Assembly (NCBI RefSeq): GCF_014217255.1
Contig: NZ_CP059404.1
Coordinates: 2,232,001-2,296,000, forward strand
Direction of reading: 5' to 3'
Origin: Corynebacterium incognita
GTDB taxonomy: Bacteria; Actinomycetota; Actinomycetes; Mycobacteriales; Mycobacteriaceae
DNA: 64,000 nt
Shown here: piece after piece, positions 21,358 through 30,542 of the stretch
How positions within the stretch are numbered: position 1 is the stretch's first letter
Layout of the letters: each line of letters opens with the position of its first letter
Notes under the pieces: model-generated
Seen by the model: only the letters and a program-made list of their open reading frames with translations
What the model was told of the DNA's origin: nothing
Database searches by the model: none
Made by a program: the position numbers and the translations under genes

Positions 21358-22007
21358 AATCGCAGTAGTTTCACCATCAGCACGAGCATCACAATGCCGA
21401 TGATGATGTTGATGATGCGCCACACGCGCGGGCGCGCGAGCACGTGGGAGAAGCGGGAAGCAGTAATGCCGAGGAAGGGGAACCAGAAGCAGCTCGCGGC
21501 TAACGCCCCGGTGGCGAAGACCCAGCGGTCGGGGTAGGTGTTGGCGATTGAGCCAAGCATCATGACCACGTCGATGTAGGCGCCGGGGTTGAGCCACGTA
21601 AACGCGATGGCGGCCAGCGCTGGCTTGACCCAGGTGCGCGCGTTCTTCTGTTTCACCGCAAGGGTGGTGCTGCCCCCAGTCGGCGCTACTTCCTCAGGCT
21701 CTACCTCTTCCATGGTGAGTGCTTCTTCCTGGGACTGGAAGGCCTCCCGGAAACTGCTGAAGGCGAAGTATCCCATGTAGATCACGCCAATCCACTTCAG
21801 GGCGGTAAACATCCAGGGCAGCTTTTCTACGAGCGCGCCGACGCCCGCCGTTCCTCCGAAAATCAACAGAACGTCGGAGACAATGCAGATGAGAAGGACG
21901 GCGAGCAGGCCCTCCTTGCGGATGCCCTGCTTAATGATGAGGGCGTTCTGCGGACCAATGGCCACAATCAGTGAAAGTCCCAACGCGAAGCCGGCGAGAA
22001 AAGTCAT
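21354..22007 (-). CDS. lysE: L-lysine/L-arginine exporter LysE
   Basis: A 217-residue protein with five or six membrane segments. The family hallmark 'IGPQNALIIKQGI' is in the first segment and 'FTWLNPGAYIDVVM' in a later one. LysE exports excess basic amino acids, driven by the membrane potential, when peptides or imbalance raise the internal pool. The central loop (about residues 90-115) is acidic and variable. It is divergent from lysG, the classic corynebacterial arrangement in which LysG with a lysine, arginine or histidine co-inducer activates lysE. Confidence 0.93.
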   Translation of the reverse strand: MTFLAGFALGLSLIVAIGPQNALIIKQGIRKEGLLAVLLICIVSDVLLIFGGTAGVGALVEKLPWMFTALKWIGVIYMGYFAFSSFREAFQSQEEALTMEEVEPEEVAPTGGSTTLAVKQKNARTWVKPALAAIAFTWLNPGAYIDVVMMLGSIANTYPDRWVFATGALAASCFWFPFLGITASRFSHVLARPRVWRIINIIIGIVMLVLMVKLLRF

Positions 22008-22042
22008 AGGAATAATGTGGCTGAACTGAAAGATTTAGTCCA

Positions 22043-22058
22043 GTTAAGGAATCTTAAC
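22043..22058. promoter_or_regulatory. candidate LysG operator
   Basis: A perfect inverted repeat (GTTAAG-GAAT-CTTAAC) lies in the 69-base lysE/lysG gap. It contains the T-N11-A pattern of LysR-type sites. It ends six bases before the lysG -10 element, so it covers the lysG -35 region, which fits negative autoregulation. Confidence 0.5.
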
Positions 22059-22064
22059 GTGGTT

Positions 22065-22070
22065 TAGAAT
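22065..22070 (+). promoter_or_regulatory. -10 element of lysG (leaderless)
   Basis: TAGAAT is six bases before the lysG ATG and no Shine-Dalgarno sequence intervenes. Confidence 0.5.
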
Positions 22071-22914
22071 AGCTTCATGAACCCCGTGCATTTGGATACG
22101 CTTCTCGCGATTGTTGATGAAGGTAGCTTTGACATTGCCGCCGCTGTGCTGGGTGTTTCCCCGTCCGCGGTGAGCCAGCGGATCAAGGCTTTGGAGACAT
22201 CCACGGGGCGGGTCTTGCTACGTCGTGCGACGCCCGTCACAGCCACGGAAGCTGGCGAGGTACTCGTTCAGGCCGCGCGCCGCATGGCGTTGGTGCAGGC
22301 GGAGACCGATGCGCGCCTGCAGGAGCGGCTGTCGCGGGTGCCCTTGAACGTGGCGGTGAACTCCGGTTCTTTGGCTACGTGGTTCCGCCCAGTGTTTCGG
22401 GACATGGCAGCCTCTGGCCGAGCGGCGCTGCGCATCCGCATCGAGGACGAGGACCGTACGCTGGCCATGCTCCGGCGTGGCGACGTCCTAGGGGCCATCA
22501 CCCGGGAGGAGCAGCCGGTGTCGGGCTGCGAGTCCACCCCGCTCGGGGTGATGCGTTACCGCGCCGTCGCTGCGCCGGCCCTGGCCCGCGCGTTTCGCAC
22601 GAATGAAGGCGTGAACTGGCAGGAGATCCCCATCGTCATGTACGGCCCCAACGACGCCGTGCTGGATGCCGCGATGCGGGACCGCTTCATAGATAGCCAC
22701 GTCGCGCGCCACCGCGTGTCGCAGGTGCCGTCCTCGGAAGGTTATCTCGAAGCGGTGGTGGCGGGTATGGGCTGGGGCCTCATCCCGGACTTGCAGGCGG
22801 TGGAGGGGTTGGAGGTGCTTGACGACGCCCCCTTGGACGTCCCGCTGTACTGGCAGCGGTGGCGTCTGGAGTCCGAGGTGCTTGAGCTGCTCACGCGTTC
22901 GGTGGACCGCGCCG

Positions 22915-23979
<1,065 letters not shown>

Positions 23980-24095
23980 GTGTCCCCATCCCATCTTTGT
24001 TGGCGTATCAACATAATGTACTCTGTGGCACTTTGTTTGACAACTATCCGCCGCTCGTAGTGTGTCGATTCCTGCAGGGTCGTGGCGTTTTGCCC

Positions 24096-24101
24096 TACAT
24101 T
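24096..24101 (+). promoter_or_regulatory. -10 element of the DoxX gene (leaderless)
   Basis: TACATT stands six bases before the ATG at 24108; no Shine-Dalgarno sequence is seen. Confidence 0.4.
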
Positions 24102-24107
24102 GGGTTT

Positions 24108-25421
24108 ATGAGTTTATTTGGAAAAGGCTCCGACAAATCGCAAGAACCAACCAACGACACCTCCCGCAACCCGTTTGATCGCGAACCGGTAGACCGCGCG
24201 CCTTCTGCTGATAAGGCGGACGGCGACATGGATGTCCCTACCTACCGTGGGGAGACCGGGACCGACGTTTATTCCCGCGCCGGCCGTACCGCTCCGCAGA
24301 CGGTGGAACCACACAGTGCTACTCAGGGTTCGACCCCTGGCGGCCGCGGCGATAATGCTGAGACTACCGCGTTCCCGTCCTCCGGCGAGCGCGCTGATGC
24401 GCCTGGCGACGTCGCGTCTACCTCCCGCCCGGCGGGTGCCAACGGTGCGGCGAACGCTTCCGGTGCACCTCACACCTCCGTCTACCGCCCGAAGCCCGCT
24501 GCGGATGCTTCCCAGTACTCCGCCGGCGATTACGGTGACCGCGACTTCGCGCCCGCCGCCGGCGCTGCTGCCGGTGGAGCGACTGCCGGTGGGGCAACCT
24601 CCGCCGCGCAGCCTCAGGAGACCATGAACTTCTCCCGCGACGACCGCGCGGCAAGCGCGCAGCAACCGACCCAGCAGTTCGCATCGAGCGACCTGCACAC
24701 CTCTGAGCAGCCCGCTGCCAATGCTTATCAAGATCCGAACCGCACCTCCGGGATCGTCGGTGCCGGCGCTGCCGGTGCTGGCGCCTCTGGTGCGGGTGCC
24801 GTCGCCACGCAGGACTACGACCAATCCTCCTTTGGGCACGAGGACGACCGTGCCGCAGTAGACCGCCGCGACCTCGATGACGCCGCTGTGGACCCCAAGG
24901 CGGGTCGTCGCGGCACCATCGACTTTGGATTGCTGTTTGTCCGCCTCGCCCTGGGCGTCTACCTCATCATCGCCGGCGCGTCCACCTTCTTCGGCCTCGG
25001 CGCGAGCGAGGGCCTGTCTGGCCTGGAGGGTGAGTTCGCTGACTACGCCATGCCCGAGGTTCTGGCCATCGCTGTGCCGACTATGCAGTTGGTCGCCGGT
25101 GTATTCCTGGTTCTCGGCTTGGTTACCCCGCTGGCCGCCGCTATCGGCCTGGTGGTTACCGGTTTCATGGCCATCCACCGCCTGGCGCAGTCCGACGCGG
25201 GCCTGAACATTTTTGACTGGCCAGAGGCCATGTGGCTCTCCGTTATCCTGTTCGTTATCGCGGTGGCGCTGCAGTTTACCGGCCCTGGTTTCATCTCCCT
25301 GGACTTTAACCGCTCCTGGGCGCGCCGTCCGCTGGCCACCTCCTGGATCTTCGTGGTCATCGCGGTGGCCGCGCTCGTGGCCATCTGGTGGTTCCTCGCC
25401 GCGGTTAACCCGCTGGGCTAG
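24108..25421 (+). CDS. DoxX-family membrane protein with long low-complexity N-terminal region
   Basis: A 437-residue protein. The first 260 or so residues are hydrophilic and low in complexity (Ala, Gly, Ser, Pro, Thr and Gln rich, with 'GAGAAGAGASGAGAVA'-type runs) and look disordered. From about residue 270 ('LFVRLALGVYLIIAGASTF') four membrane segments form a DoxX domain. DoxX proteins are linked to redox balance and envelope stress; in mycobacteria one associates with superoxide dismutase and a thiol oxidoreductase. The role of the disordered cytoplasmic extension is unknown. The start is set by the -10 box six bases upstream. A strong terminator follows. Confidence 0.8.
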   Translation: MSLFGKGSDKSQEPTNDTSRNPFDREPVDRAPSADKADGDMDVPTYRGETGTDVYSRAGRTAPQTVEPHSATQGSTPGGRGDNAETTAFPSSGERADAPGDVASTSRPAGANGAANASGAPHTSVYRPKPAADASQYSAGDYGDRDFAPAAGAAAGGATAGGATSAAQPQETMNFSRDDRAASAQQPTQQFASSDLHTSEQPAANAYQDPNRTSGIVGAGAAGAGASGAGAVATQDYDQSSFGHEDDRAAVDRRDLDDAAVDPKAGRRGTIDFGLLFVRLALGVYLIIAGASTFFGLGASEGLSGLEGEFADYAMPEVLAIAVPTMQLVAGVFLVLGLVTPLAAAIGLVVTGFMAIHRLAQSDAGLNIFDWPEAMWLSVILFVIAVALQFTGPGFISLDFNRSWARRPLATSWIFVVIAVAALVAIWWFLAAVNPLG

Positions 25422-25477
25422 AAGCCCGCATCGCCTAGGTTTCCATTAGGGAAAATAGCGGCCTGCAAAAATGTCTG

Positions 25478-25505
25478 AAGACGCCGGAAAGACCGGCGTC
25501 TTTTC
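25478..25505 (+). terminator. terminator after the DoxX gene
   Basis: Ten-base arms AAGACGCCGG and CCGGCGTCTT with a five-base loop are followed by a T run. Confidence 0.85.
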
Positions 25506-25586
25506 TTGTTTCCCTTGCTTTCCAGTGTGGAAACTAATAGCCTTGGGGTGACTGGAAAGTGTATACAGTGCAGGAGAGTGGCAGCG

Positions 25587-26057
25587 ATGGTGGAAGAAAC
25601 CAACAACTCGGTAGGTGCCAACGAAGCGCGGGACGCCCTCGCGGAGCTCAAGGCTGTCCAGCAGCAGCGGCCACGACAATCGAACCCGCTCCTAGACATG
25701 CTGGTGTGCGCACTCATGGGCGCTGCGATCGGAGTCATCGTTTACCCCAGCGCGTGGGGCTTCGTCCCCTTGGCGGTCGCGATCATCATGATTTTCGTGG
25801 TTCCCGGGTATGGCGTCCGCACTCGTACTGGGGTGCGTGCCTCCTACCGGCAGGACCCTCACCTTGGCGAGGAATCCGTGACAGGATCGTCCTTCTGGAA
25901 ATCGTTAGTGGCTTTTCTCGCACTCTATTCCGTAATGTGGTTGCCCTTCGAAGGCCTCTGGTGGTCCGTTATCGTAGCCTTCGTTTACGGGATTGGGTTC
26001 TTCGTATTTATGCGGTACTCGGAAAAGAAGTCCCCGGCTCCGTTTCACGGAGCATAG
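25587..26057 (+). CDS. small membrane protein of unknown function
   Basis: A 156-residue protein with a polar N-terminal region (about 35 residues, some coiled-coil character) and four hydrophobic segments in two pairs (about 38-75 and 108-145). I do not recognise the family. ATG 25587 was chosen because AGGAG lies ten bases upstream. It is followed after only 13 bases by a winged-helix regulator, and the pair is probably one transcript. A regulator paired with a membrane protein often means local control of that membrane protein or response to a membrane cue, but this is context only. Confidence 0.65.
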   Translation: MVEETNNSVGANEARDALAELKAVQQQRPRQSNPLLDMLVCALMGAAIGVIVYPSAWGFVPLAVAIIMIFVVPGYGVRTRTGVRASYRQDPHLGEESVTGSSFWKSLVAFLALYSVMWLPFEGLWWSVIVAFVYGIGFFVFMRYSEKKSPAPFHGA

Positions 26058-26070
26058 GGACGTGGCGGAT

Positions 26071-26403
26071 ATGGACCCGACATTAGACCCAGTCATTCAC
26101 CCGCTTCCCAGGCTCAAGATTTGCGGTGTGCTGGCGGCGGAGGGGGCCTACGAAGCAGAAATCCGCGGGGAGATGCGCTTCGGCGCGCTGCGCGATCGGT
26201 TAGGTATCAAAGACGCCGCGCTGTCCAAGCAACTTAAACACCTGGAAGAAGCCGGATATATCACCCGGTTTCGCGAATATGGTCTGACCCGCGACAAGGA
26301 CACCGTGTGGGTCATGCTCACAGCCAAAGGGAAGACGGCTTTCGACGCCCACGTGGCTGCCCTGCAGGAGATTGCCGGGTCGTCGGAAAGCACAGCGGAC
26401 TAG
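26071..26403 (+). CDS. winged-helix transcriptional regulator (HTH_34-type)
   Basis: A 110-residue regulator that is almost only a DNA-binding domain. The recognition helix is 'IKDAALSKQLKHLEEAGYI', followed by a wing ('RDKDTVWVMLTAKGKTAF'). This is the ArsR/MarR-like fold of the HTH_34 family. There is no visible ligand domain. An upstream GTG at 26062 is also in frame, but AGGGA is placed better (ten bases) for the ATG at 26071. It is coupled to the membrane protein just upstream. Confidence 0.75.
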   Translation: MDPTLDPVIHPLPRLKICGVLAAEGAYEAEIRGEMRFGALRDRLGIKDAALSKQLKHLEEAGYITRFREYGLTRDKDTVWVMLTAKGKTAFDAHVAALQEIAGSSESTAD

Positions 26404-26457
26404 GGGATAGGGGATTAGTGGGCAAAGCGCTTCCTACTGAAAGCGGATTTTTACGCG

Positions 26458-27822
26458 CTAGGCGCTGGCCGTGGTCGCGTTCGCGGGCTCGGTCGTAGCG
26501 GTGGTGGCCTCGCGCCGGTGGGTGTGCTCCGGGAAGAAGAACAGGGACACGGCCACACAGAACCAGAGCAGCGCGGCCAGCCACACGAAGTCGTTGACCA
26601 GGAACTTGGCGTACCAATTCTGCGTGTAGACGTCGATATGGTCGCCGAACCACCACTTCGGCGGAACCGTCAGCACGAGGACGGACCAGAGGGCGACCAC
26701 GGCGGTATAGATGCCGCCGAACCATGACGTCGTGCGCAGCTGCCAGGCGCGGTACAGGAACACCGGGAGGATGAACGCCAGCCACACCCAGTGATGTGAC
26801 CAGGAGACAGGGGAGATGAGCAACATGACCATCGACCCGATTAACCACGCGTCCACGTCCATGCCGCGACGCAGCAGGCCGTTCATGATCCAGGAACCCA
26901 CGACAATAGTGGCCAACGCGCACAATAGCCAGATCAGCTTGGTGGGGTCCTCAGCGTTTTGCGCGGCATCCTGAGAGGTGAACACGCGGGTCAGAACGCC
27001 CTGGATACTGCTATTGGATTGGTAATCGGTGCCCACGCCAAAGTCCTCACCGGCGCCCATGCCTAGCAGCTTGGAGCCAAAAAATTCCTTGGTCATGTCC
27101 CAGCGCACTACGGCCGCTAGTGCTGTCGCCGCCAGCAGGGAGACGAATGCGGTGAGTATGGCCTTGATGTCCTTGCGGAGCAGGAAGTAAAGGAGCATCG
27201 CCAGCGGTGTGACCTTGATGGCCGCAGCGATGCCGATGAGCCAGCCCTGGGGTAGGTAGCGCTTGCGGGGGACCAGGTCGAGTACCACCAGCGCCATGAG
27301 GACGATATTGATCTGGGCAAAACCGTTGTTGAGGCGCACCGGCTCGGTGAGCAGGAGAAGCGGCCACAAGCCGACCGTCACGGCCAGGTGCGTGAGCTTG
27401 CTGTGCTGGTTGAGGACCGCGCGCGCGATGAAGTAGAAGCACAGGAGAATAAGCAGGTTAGACAGGACAATCATGATGTTGCCCGCCATGTCATCGCTGA
27501 TGGAGCGGGAGGCTAACGGTGCCATAATGAGCGCGCCGAAGGGTGGGTAAATGAAGGGCAAGTCAATGCCGCCCACGTGCATGGGTTCGGAGTAGACCTC
27601 GCCGCCTTCGAAGAAGCGTTGCACACCCGCGCGGTAGACCATCATGTCGAAAGGCTGGTCGGTCTCCACAACGTGGGCGATAATGACGCCGATGCTGGCC
27701 GCGGCGCCAAAAACGATCAGCACCCAACGCGGCCAATCGCGTTCAGTAAGAGTGGTGGACAGGGAGCTAAAAGTGCGGCGCAGCCAATTCTCCCACCAGA
27801 TAAATAGCGTGTCGCCGAGCAT
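26458..27822 (-). CDS. GT87-family polyprenol-phosphate-mannose-dependent mannosyltransferase
   Basis: A 454-residue protein with about 10-12 membrane segments. The acidic pair near the first external loop ('VVETDQPFDMMVYRAG') and the 'YPPFGALIMAPL' segment are typical of GT87 (DUF2029) GT-C glycosyltransferases. In corynebacteria and mycobacteria these add alpha-mannose to phosphatidylinositol mannosides, lipomannan or lipoarabinomannan on the outer face of the membrane, with polyprenyl-phosphomannose as donor. Which linkage this one makes is unclear. The start overlaps the stop of the PH-domain gene by one base (TAATG), so the two are translationally coupled. Confidence 0.8.
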   Translation of the reverse strand: MLGDTLFIWWENWLRRTFSSLSTTLTERDWPRWVLIVFGAAASIGVIIAHVVETDQPFDMMVYRAGVQRFFEGGEVYSEPMHVGGIDLPFIYPPFGALIMAPLASRSISDDMAGNIMIVLSNLLILLCFYFIARAVLNQHSKLTHLAVTVGLWPLLLLTEPVRLNNGFAQINIVLMALVVLDLVPRKRYLPQGWLIGIAAAIKVTPLAMLLYFLLRKDIKAILTAFVSLLAATALAAVVRWDMTKEFFGSKLLGMGAGEDFGVGTDYQSNSSIQGVLTRVFTSQDAAQNAEDPTKLIWLLCALATIVVGSWIMNGLLRRGMDVDAWLIGSMVMLLISPVSWSHHWVWLAFILPVFLYRAWQLRTTSWFGGIYTAVVALWSVLVLTVPPKWWFGDHIDVYTQNWYAKFLVNDFVWLAALLWFCVAVSLFFFPEHTHRREATTATTEPANATTASA

Positions 27823-28301
27823 TAGACGTCCTTGGTTGTCGCTGGATGTTCAGAGTCGAATTCGTCCTTGTCCACTAGCACTTGGCGGCCATCGCGATGG
27901 ATGACCACTACCTTGTCGTTGGCGGCTTCACGGCCGGCGGTCAGCGCATCGGGGATGCGGCCGCGGGAGGCTTCCGCAAGCTTGGGCAAGGAATTGAAGG
28001 TCACACCAGGTAGCGAGAACTTCTTCTGCCCCGACTGGACGAATGCCGAGGAGCGCTGGAAACCGATGCCTTCCACGTCCTCCCAGTCCAGGTGCTTGTC
28101 GCCGCGAAAACCATAGGCGATATCGATGCCTTTGTCGGAGACCGTGGTGCGGGACCGCACTACCCACCAGATGCACAGAATAGGAACGACGAACAGCCAC
28201 GCTAAGTACTTCGGGGCCCACCCGATGCCAATGAGCGCGATGCCTGAAAGGAGAGCGATGGCCAAGATATGGGTGCGGTCCGGGCGGAAGTGCTTAGTCA
28301 T
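27822..28301 (-). CDS. PH-domain membrane protein, Cfp6-like (low molecular weight antigen 6 type)
   Basis: A 159-residue protein with two membrane segments near the N-terminus (about residues 12-48) and a bacterial PH-like domain after them ('VSDKGIDIAYGFRGDKHLDWEDVEGIGF'). It matches the Cfp6 family of mycobacteria, which likewise sits close to ilvB. The function is not established. ATG 28301 was chosen since TAGGAT lies seven bases upstream; ATGs at 28310 and 28355 are in frame but lack signals. Cotranscribed with the mannosyltransferase. Confidence 0.8.
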   Translation of the reverse strand: MTKHFRPDRTHILAIALLSGIALIGIGWAPKYLAWLFVVPILCIWWVVRSRTTVSDKGIDIAYGFRGDKHLDWEDVEGIGFQRSSAFVQSGQKKFSLPGVTFNSLPKLAEASRGRIPDALTAGREAANDKVVVIHRDGRQVLVDKDEFDSEHPATTKDV

Positions 28302-28308
28302 GCGTGCC

Positions 28309-28314
28309 ATCCTA
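28309..28314 (-). promoter_or_regulatory. -10 element of the PH-domain gene (leaderless)
   Basis: TAGGAT on the minus strand, seven bases before the ATG at 28301; its end forms a decoy in-frame ATG at 28310. Confidence 0.45.
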
Positions 28315-28370
28315 ATGCCAGCACACCGGCGGGTGGAATTTCGCCCCGCACCCACGTTTTGCGTTGTGGT

Positions 28371-29567
28371 TTATTGGTCGGAGATTTTGATCGCCGGGGC
28401 CTGAGCCGGCGGAGCCAAAGGCCCGGGGAGAGTTTCGCCGTCCACGACGATGGTTACCATCATCGCGCGAAGGATGAGCAGCACGATCATGAGGGCACTG
28501 AGCATCGTGGTGGAGGTGCGTACGTGGCCGCCGAAGGTGAGGACGTTTTCGAACACGGACTGAGGCGTCGGCAGCCCGGACGGCAGCGCCTCAGCTTGAG
28601 TAACTTTCGAGATCTCTTCGGTGGCTGCCGCAGTGGCCTCCGGATCGCTCAGGCCCAAGTTCAGCTCAGACTCTTCTGTTTGCTGCGGGGTGAGCCGGAG
28701 CTGGTGTTGCAGTTCACCCGTCATCGTGGTGGCAGACCCATACTCGGACCAGAACTCGTCCACAATGGCGATGCGGATGGCGCGCTCGACCATCCACTGC
28801 ATGGTGGCTTTGACCTGGATGATGAGGCGTATCTTCATCGTCCACGGCATGCCAACTACCGTTGGTGCGTCCACCGACACGGCGGGCTGCACGTCGAGCT
28901 CGCCGAGGAGTTCCTTCTTCACATCGGGGTGTTCTAAGGCGCGGCGGGCGGCTTGCGCAGTGCGGTCAATGGCCTCATTGGCGGAAGCCGACCCCAGCAG
29001 GGGGACGTCCATGACCACAACGGCCGAAGACCAGTAGTGGGACGAGTTGATGCACACTCGTGCGGTCGAGTTGGGAATAATGACCGTCTGCTCTGAGAGC
29101 GTGCGGATTCGGGTGGCGCGCATGGTCACCTGAATGACCGTTCCCTCGACTTCGATGCCGTTGCCTTCGAAGCGGACCCAGTCGCCGACGCCGTATTGCT
29201 TCTCCGTAATGATGAAGAAGCCGGCGAGGAAGTCAGCGATGATCGATTGCGCACCCAAACCGATGGCGGCCGACGCGATAGTCGCGGGAATGGTTGCGCC
29301 TACCATGGAAAATCCCAGCTGCTGCAGGAAGAACACGGTGATGACAAAATAGGCCACCAGCTGCGCGATGTATATGGAGGCACCGGCGAGCGCGAGTTGC
29401 GACTTCGACTCGTTTGGGTCCGATGACTCGCTGCGGTGATGTATCCAGCGCTGCAGGAGTCGGCCCGCCCGGGGGACCAGAAACGCTGCCACGATTAAGA
29501 TGGCAAGATTGATGCCAGTGTCTGCTACCCAGCGCCACAGCTGGGTGAGCATATAGTCCCAATGCAT
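28371..29567 (-). CDS. mscCG: mechanosensitive channel of the MscCG type (glutamate efflux channel)
   Basis: A 398-residue MscS-family channel. Three membrane segments come first; the pore helix is 'ATIASAAIGLGAQSIIADFLAGFFI', here best recognised by 'GLGAQSIIADF' and 'GVGDWVRFEGNG'. After the cytoplasmic vestibule domain there is an extra membrane segment near the C-terminus (about residues 350-370, 'MLSALMIVLLIL'), the hallmark of corynebacterial MscCG (YggB), which opens under membrane tension and exports glutamate. The tail beyond it is short (about 25 residues), far shorter than in C. glutamicum. ATG 29567 was chosen because TACACT stands six bases upstream. Its promoter lies inside the divergent lipoprotein gene. 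Confidence 0.9.
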   Translation of the reverse strand: MHWDYMLTQLWRWVADTGINLAILIVAAFLVPRAGRLLQRWIHHRSESSDPNESKSQLALAGASIYIAQLVAYFVITVFFLQQLGFSMVGATIPATIASAAIGLGAQSIIADFLAGFFIITEKQYGVGDWVRFEGNGIEVEGTVIQVTMRATRIRTLSEQTVIIPNSTARVCINSSHYWSSAVVVMDVPLLGSASANEAIDRTAQAARRALEHPDVKKELLGELDVQPAVSVDAPTVVGMPWTMKIRLIIQVKATMQWMVERAIRIAIVDEFWSEYGSATTMTGELQHQLRLTPQQTEESELNLGLSDPEATAAATEEISKVTQAEALPSGLPTPQSVFENVLTFGGHVRTSTTMLSALMIVLLILRAMMVTIVVDGETLPGPLAPPAQAPAIKISDQ

Positions 29568-29573
29568 ACGGAA

Positions 29574-29579
29574 AGTGTA
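29574..29579 (-). promoter_or_regulatory. -10 element of mscCG (leaderless)
   Basis: TACACT on the minus strand, six bases before the ATG at 29567. Confidence 0.45.
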
Positions 29580-29583
29580 GATC

Positions 29584-30504
29584 ATGGCCGAACGCTCGAC
29601 AGTCGTCCGTGTGCTGCTACCTGCTTTACTCACGAGTCTTGCGCTTACTTTGGGCTCTTGTGACAGTCCATCGGCGACGGACTCGAGCGCCGCCCCCGAT
29701 TTCATCTCCCTGGAGGAGGCCCGTTCCAACAACGTGAGCAGGATCGTCGCGGAGCAATACCGCAACAGCGTTCAGGTTCTGGATGATCCCTATGGCATAG
29801 AAAGCGTGGAGACTTTCTTCGATTCCTCGAACACTCTCGTCGTTGCTGACTCCACTGCGGCGGCGCAGCTGCGCGGCGCTAGTCTCGCGATTTCGCAGCA
29901 TGCCCCCATGGTGACGTACGACGACAGCGTGCACGGCGCCATTATTAAGCTTATCGACGACCTGCGCATCCAGCGCGTTGTGACCATCGGGGACGTTGGC
30001 ATCGCGCCGTCGACGGGCGAAGTCATTATCTTTCCGGACCCGGGAACGGACAAGTCCCTCGGCGAAATGACTGCGTTCGAATACAGCAAACAAATGGTCC
30101 GGAATCACCAGGAGATGCCCTTTGCCGTGGCCAATCTGCAGCCCAATGAACGCGTGGAGCTGCGTCCCGAGTGGGAAGTTTTGGACATCGTCGAGTCCGG
30201 CCGGGTGCCCGCGTTGCCGGCTCAGTCGCGCCGCGACGGGCAGATGGCTCCGGTCATTGTTGCTACCCCCACGACGCCGGTGGTTAACATTGTCAACGCA
30301 CGCAGCTTCGGCGGTAACGTGCACATCCTGCCTGATGCTGATCCGGCCACCAACGAATCGGCGATGGCTAAGGTGATCGGCCTCGCGGACGGTCCGCTTA
30401 TCGCATTAGGAGCAGAGTTTGAATCGCCCACGGTACTCGCACAGCGGATCCGTGAAGGTGAAGAGAAATTTTTAGGCGAAAAATCAACGCGGCCCAGCGA
30501 GTAA
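29584..30504 (+). CDS. lipoprotein with degenerate cell-wall-binding (CWB2-like) domain
   Basis: A 306-residue protein with a lipoprotein signal ('LTLGSC' lipobox near residue 26). The segment 'LVVADSTAAAQLRGASLAI' followed by 'APMVTYDD' and 'LRIQRVVTIGDV' follows the pattern of CWB2 repeats: a strand, then a helix with alternating alanines, then a strand ending in glycine. The match is weak. The following lipoprotein gene has the same pattern, so the two look like relatives. Its start lies only 16 bases from the mscCG start on the other strand, so its promoter must reside in mscCG coding sequence. The function is unknown, probably envelope-related. Confidence 0.7.
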   Translation: MAERSTVVRVLLPALLTSLALTLGSCDSPSATDSSAAPDFISLEEARSNNVSRIVAEQYRNSVQVLDDPYGIESVETFFDSSNTLVVADSTAAAQLRGASLAISQHAPMVTYDDSVHGAIIKLIDDLRIQRVVTIGDVGIAPSTGEVIIFPDPGTDKSLGEMTAFEYSKQMVRNHQEMPFAVANLQPNERVELRPEWEVLDIVESGRVPALPAQSRRDGQMAPVIVATPTTPVVNIVNARSFGGNVHILPDADPATNESAMAKVIGLADGPLIALGAEFESPTVLAQRIREGEEKFLGEKSTRPSE

Positions 30505-30529
30505 CCCTGAGTCTTGCCTGCAGTTCCAC

Positions 30530-30535
30530 TAGCAT
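30530..30535 (+). promoter_or_regulatory. -10 element of the second lipoprotein gene (leaderless GTG)
   Basis: TAGCAT is seven bases before the GTG at 30543. Confidence 0.4.
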
Positions 30536-30542
30536 AAGTGCG

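Noticed and set aside
24114..25178. 354-residue frame antisense to the DoxX gene
   Set aside because: Gly/Arg-rich complement of a low-complexity Ala/Gly region.
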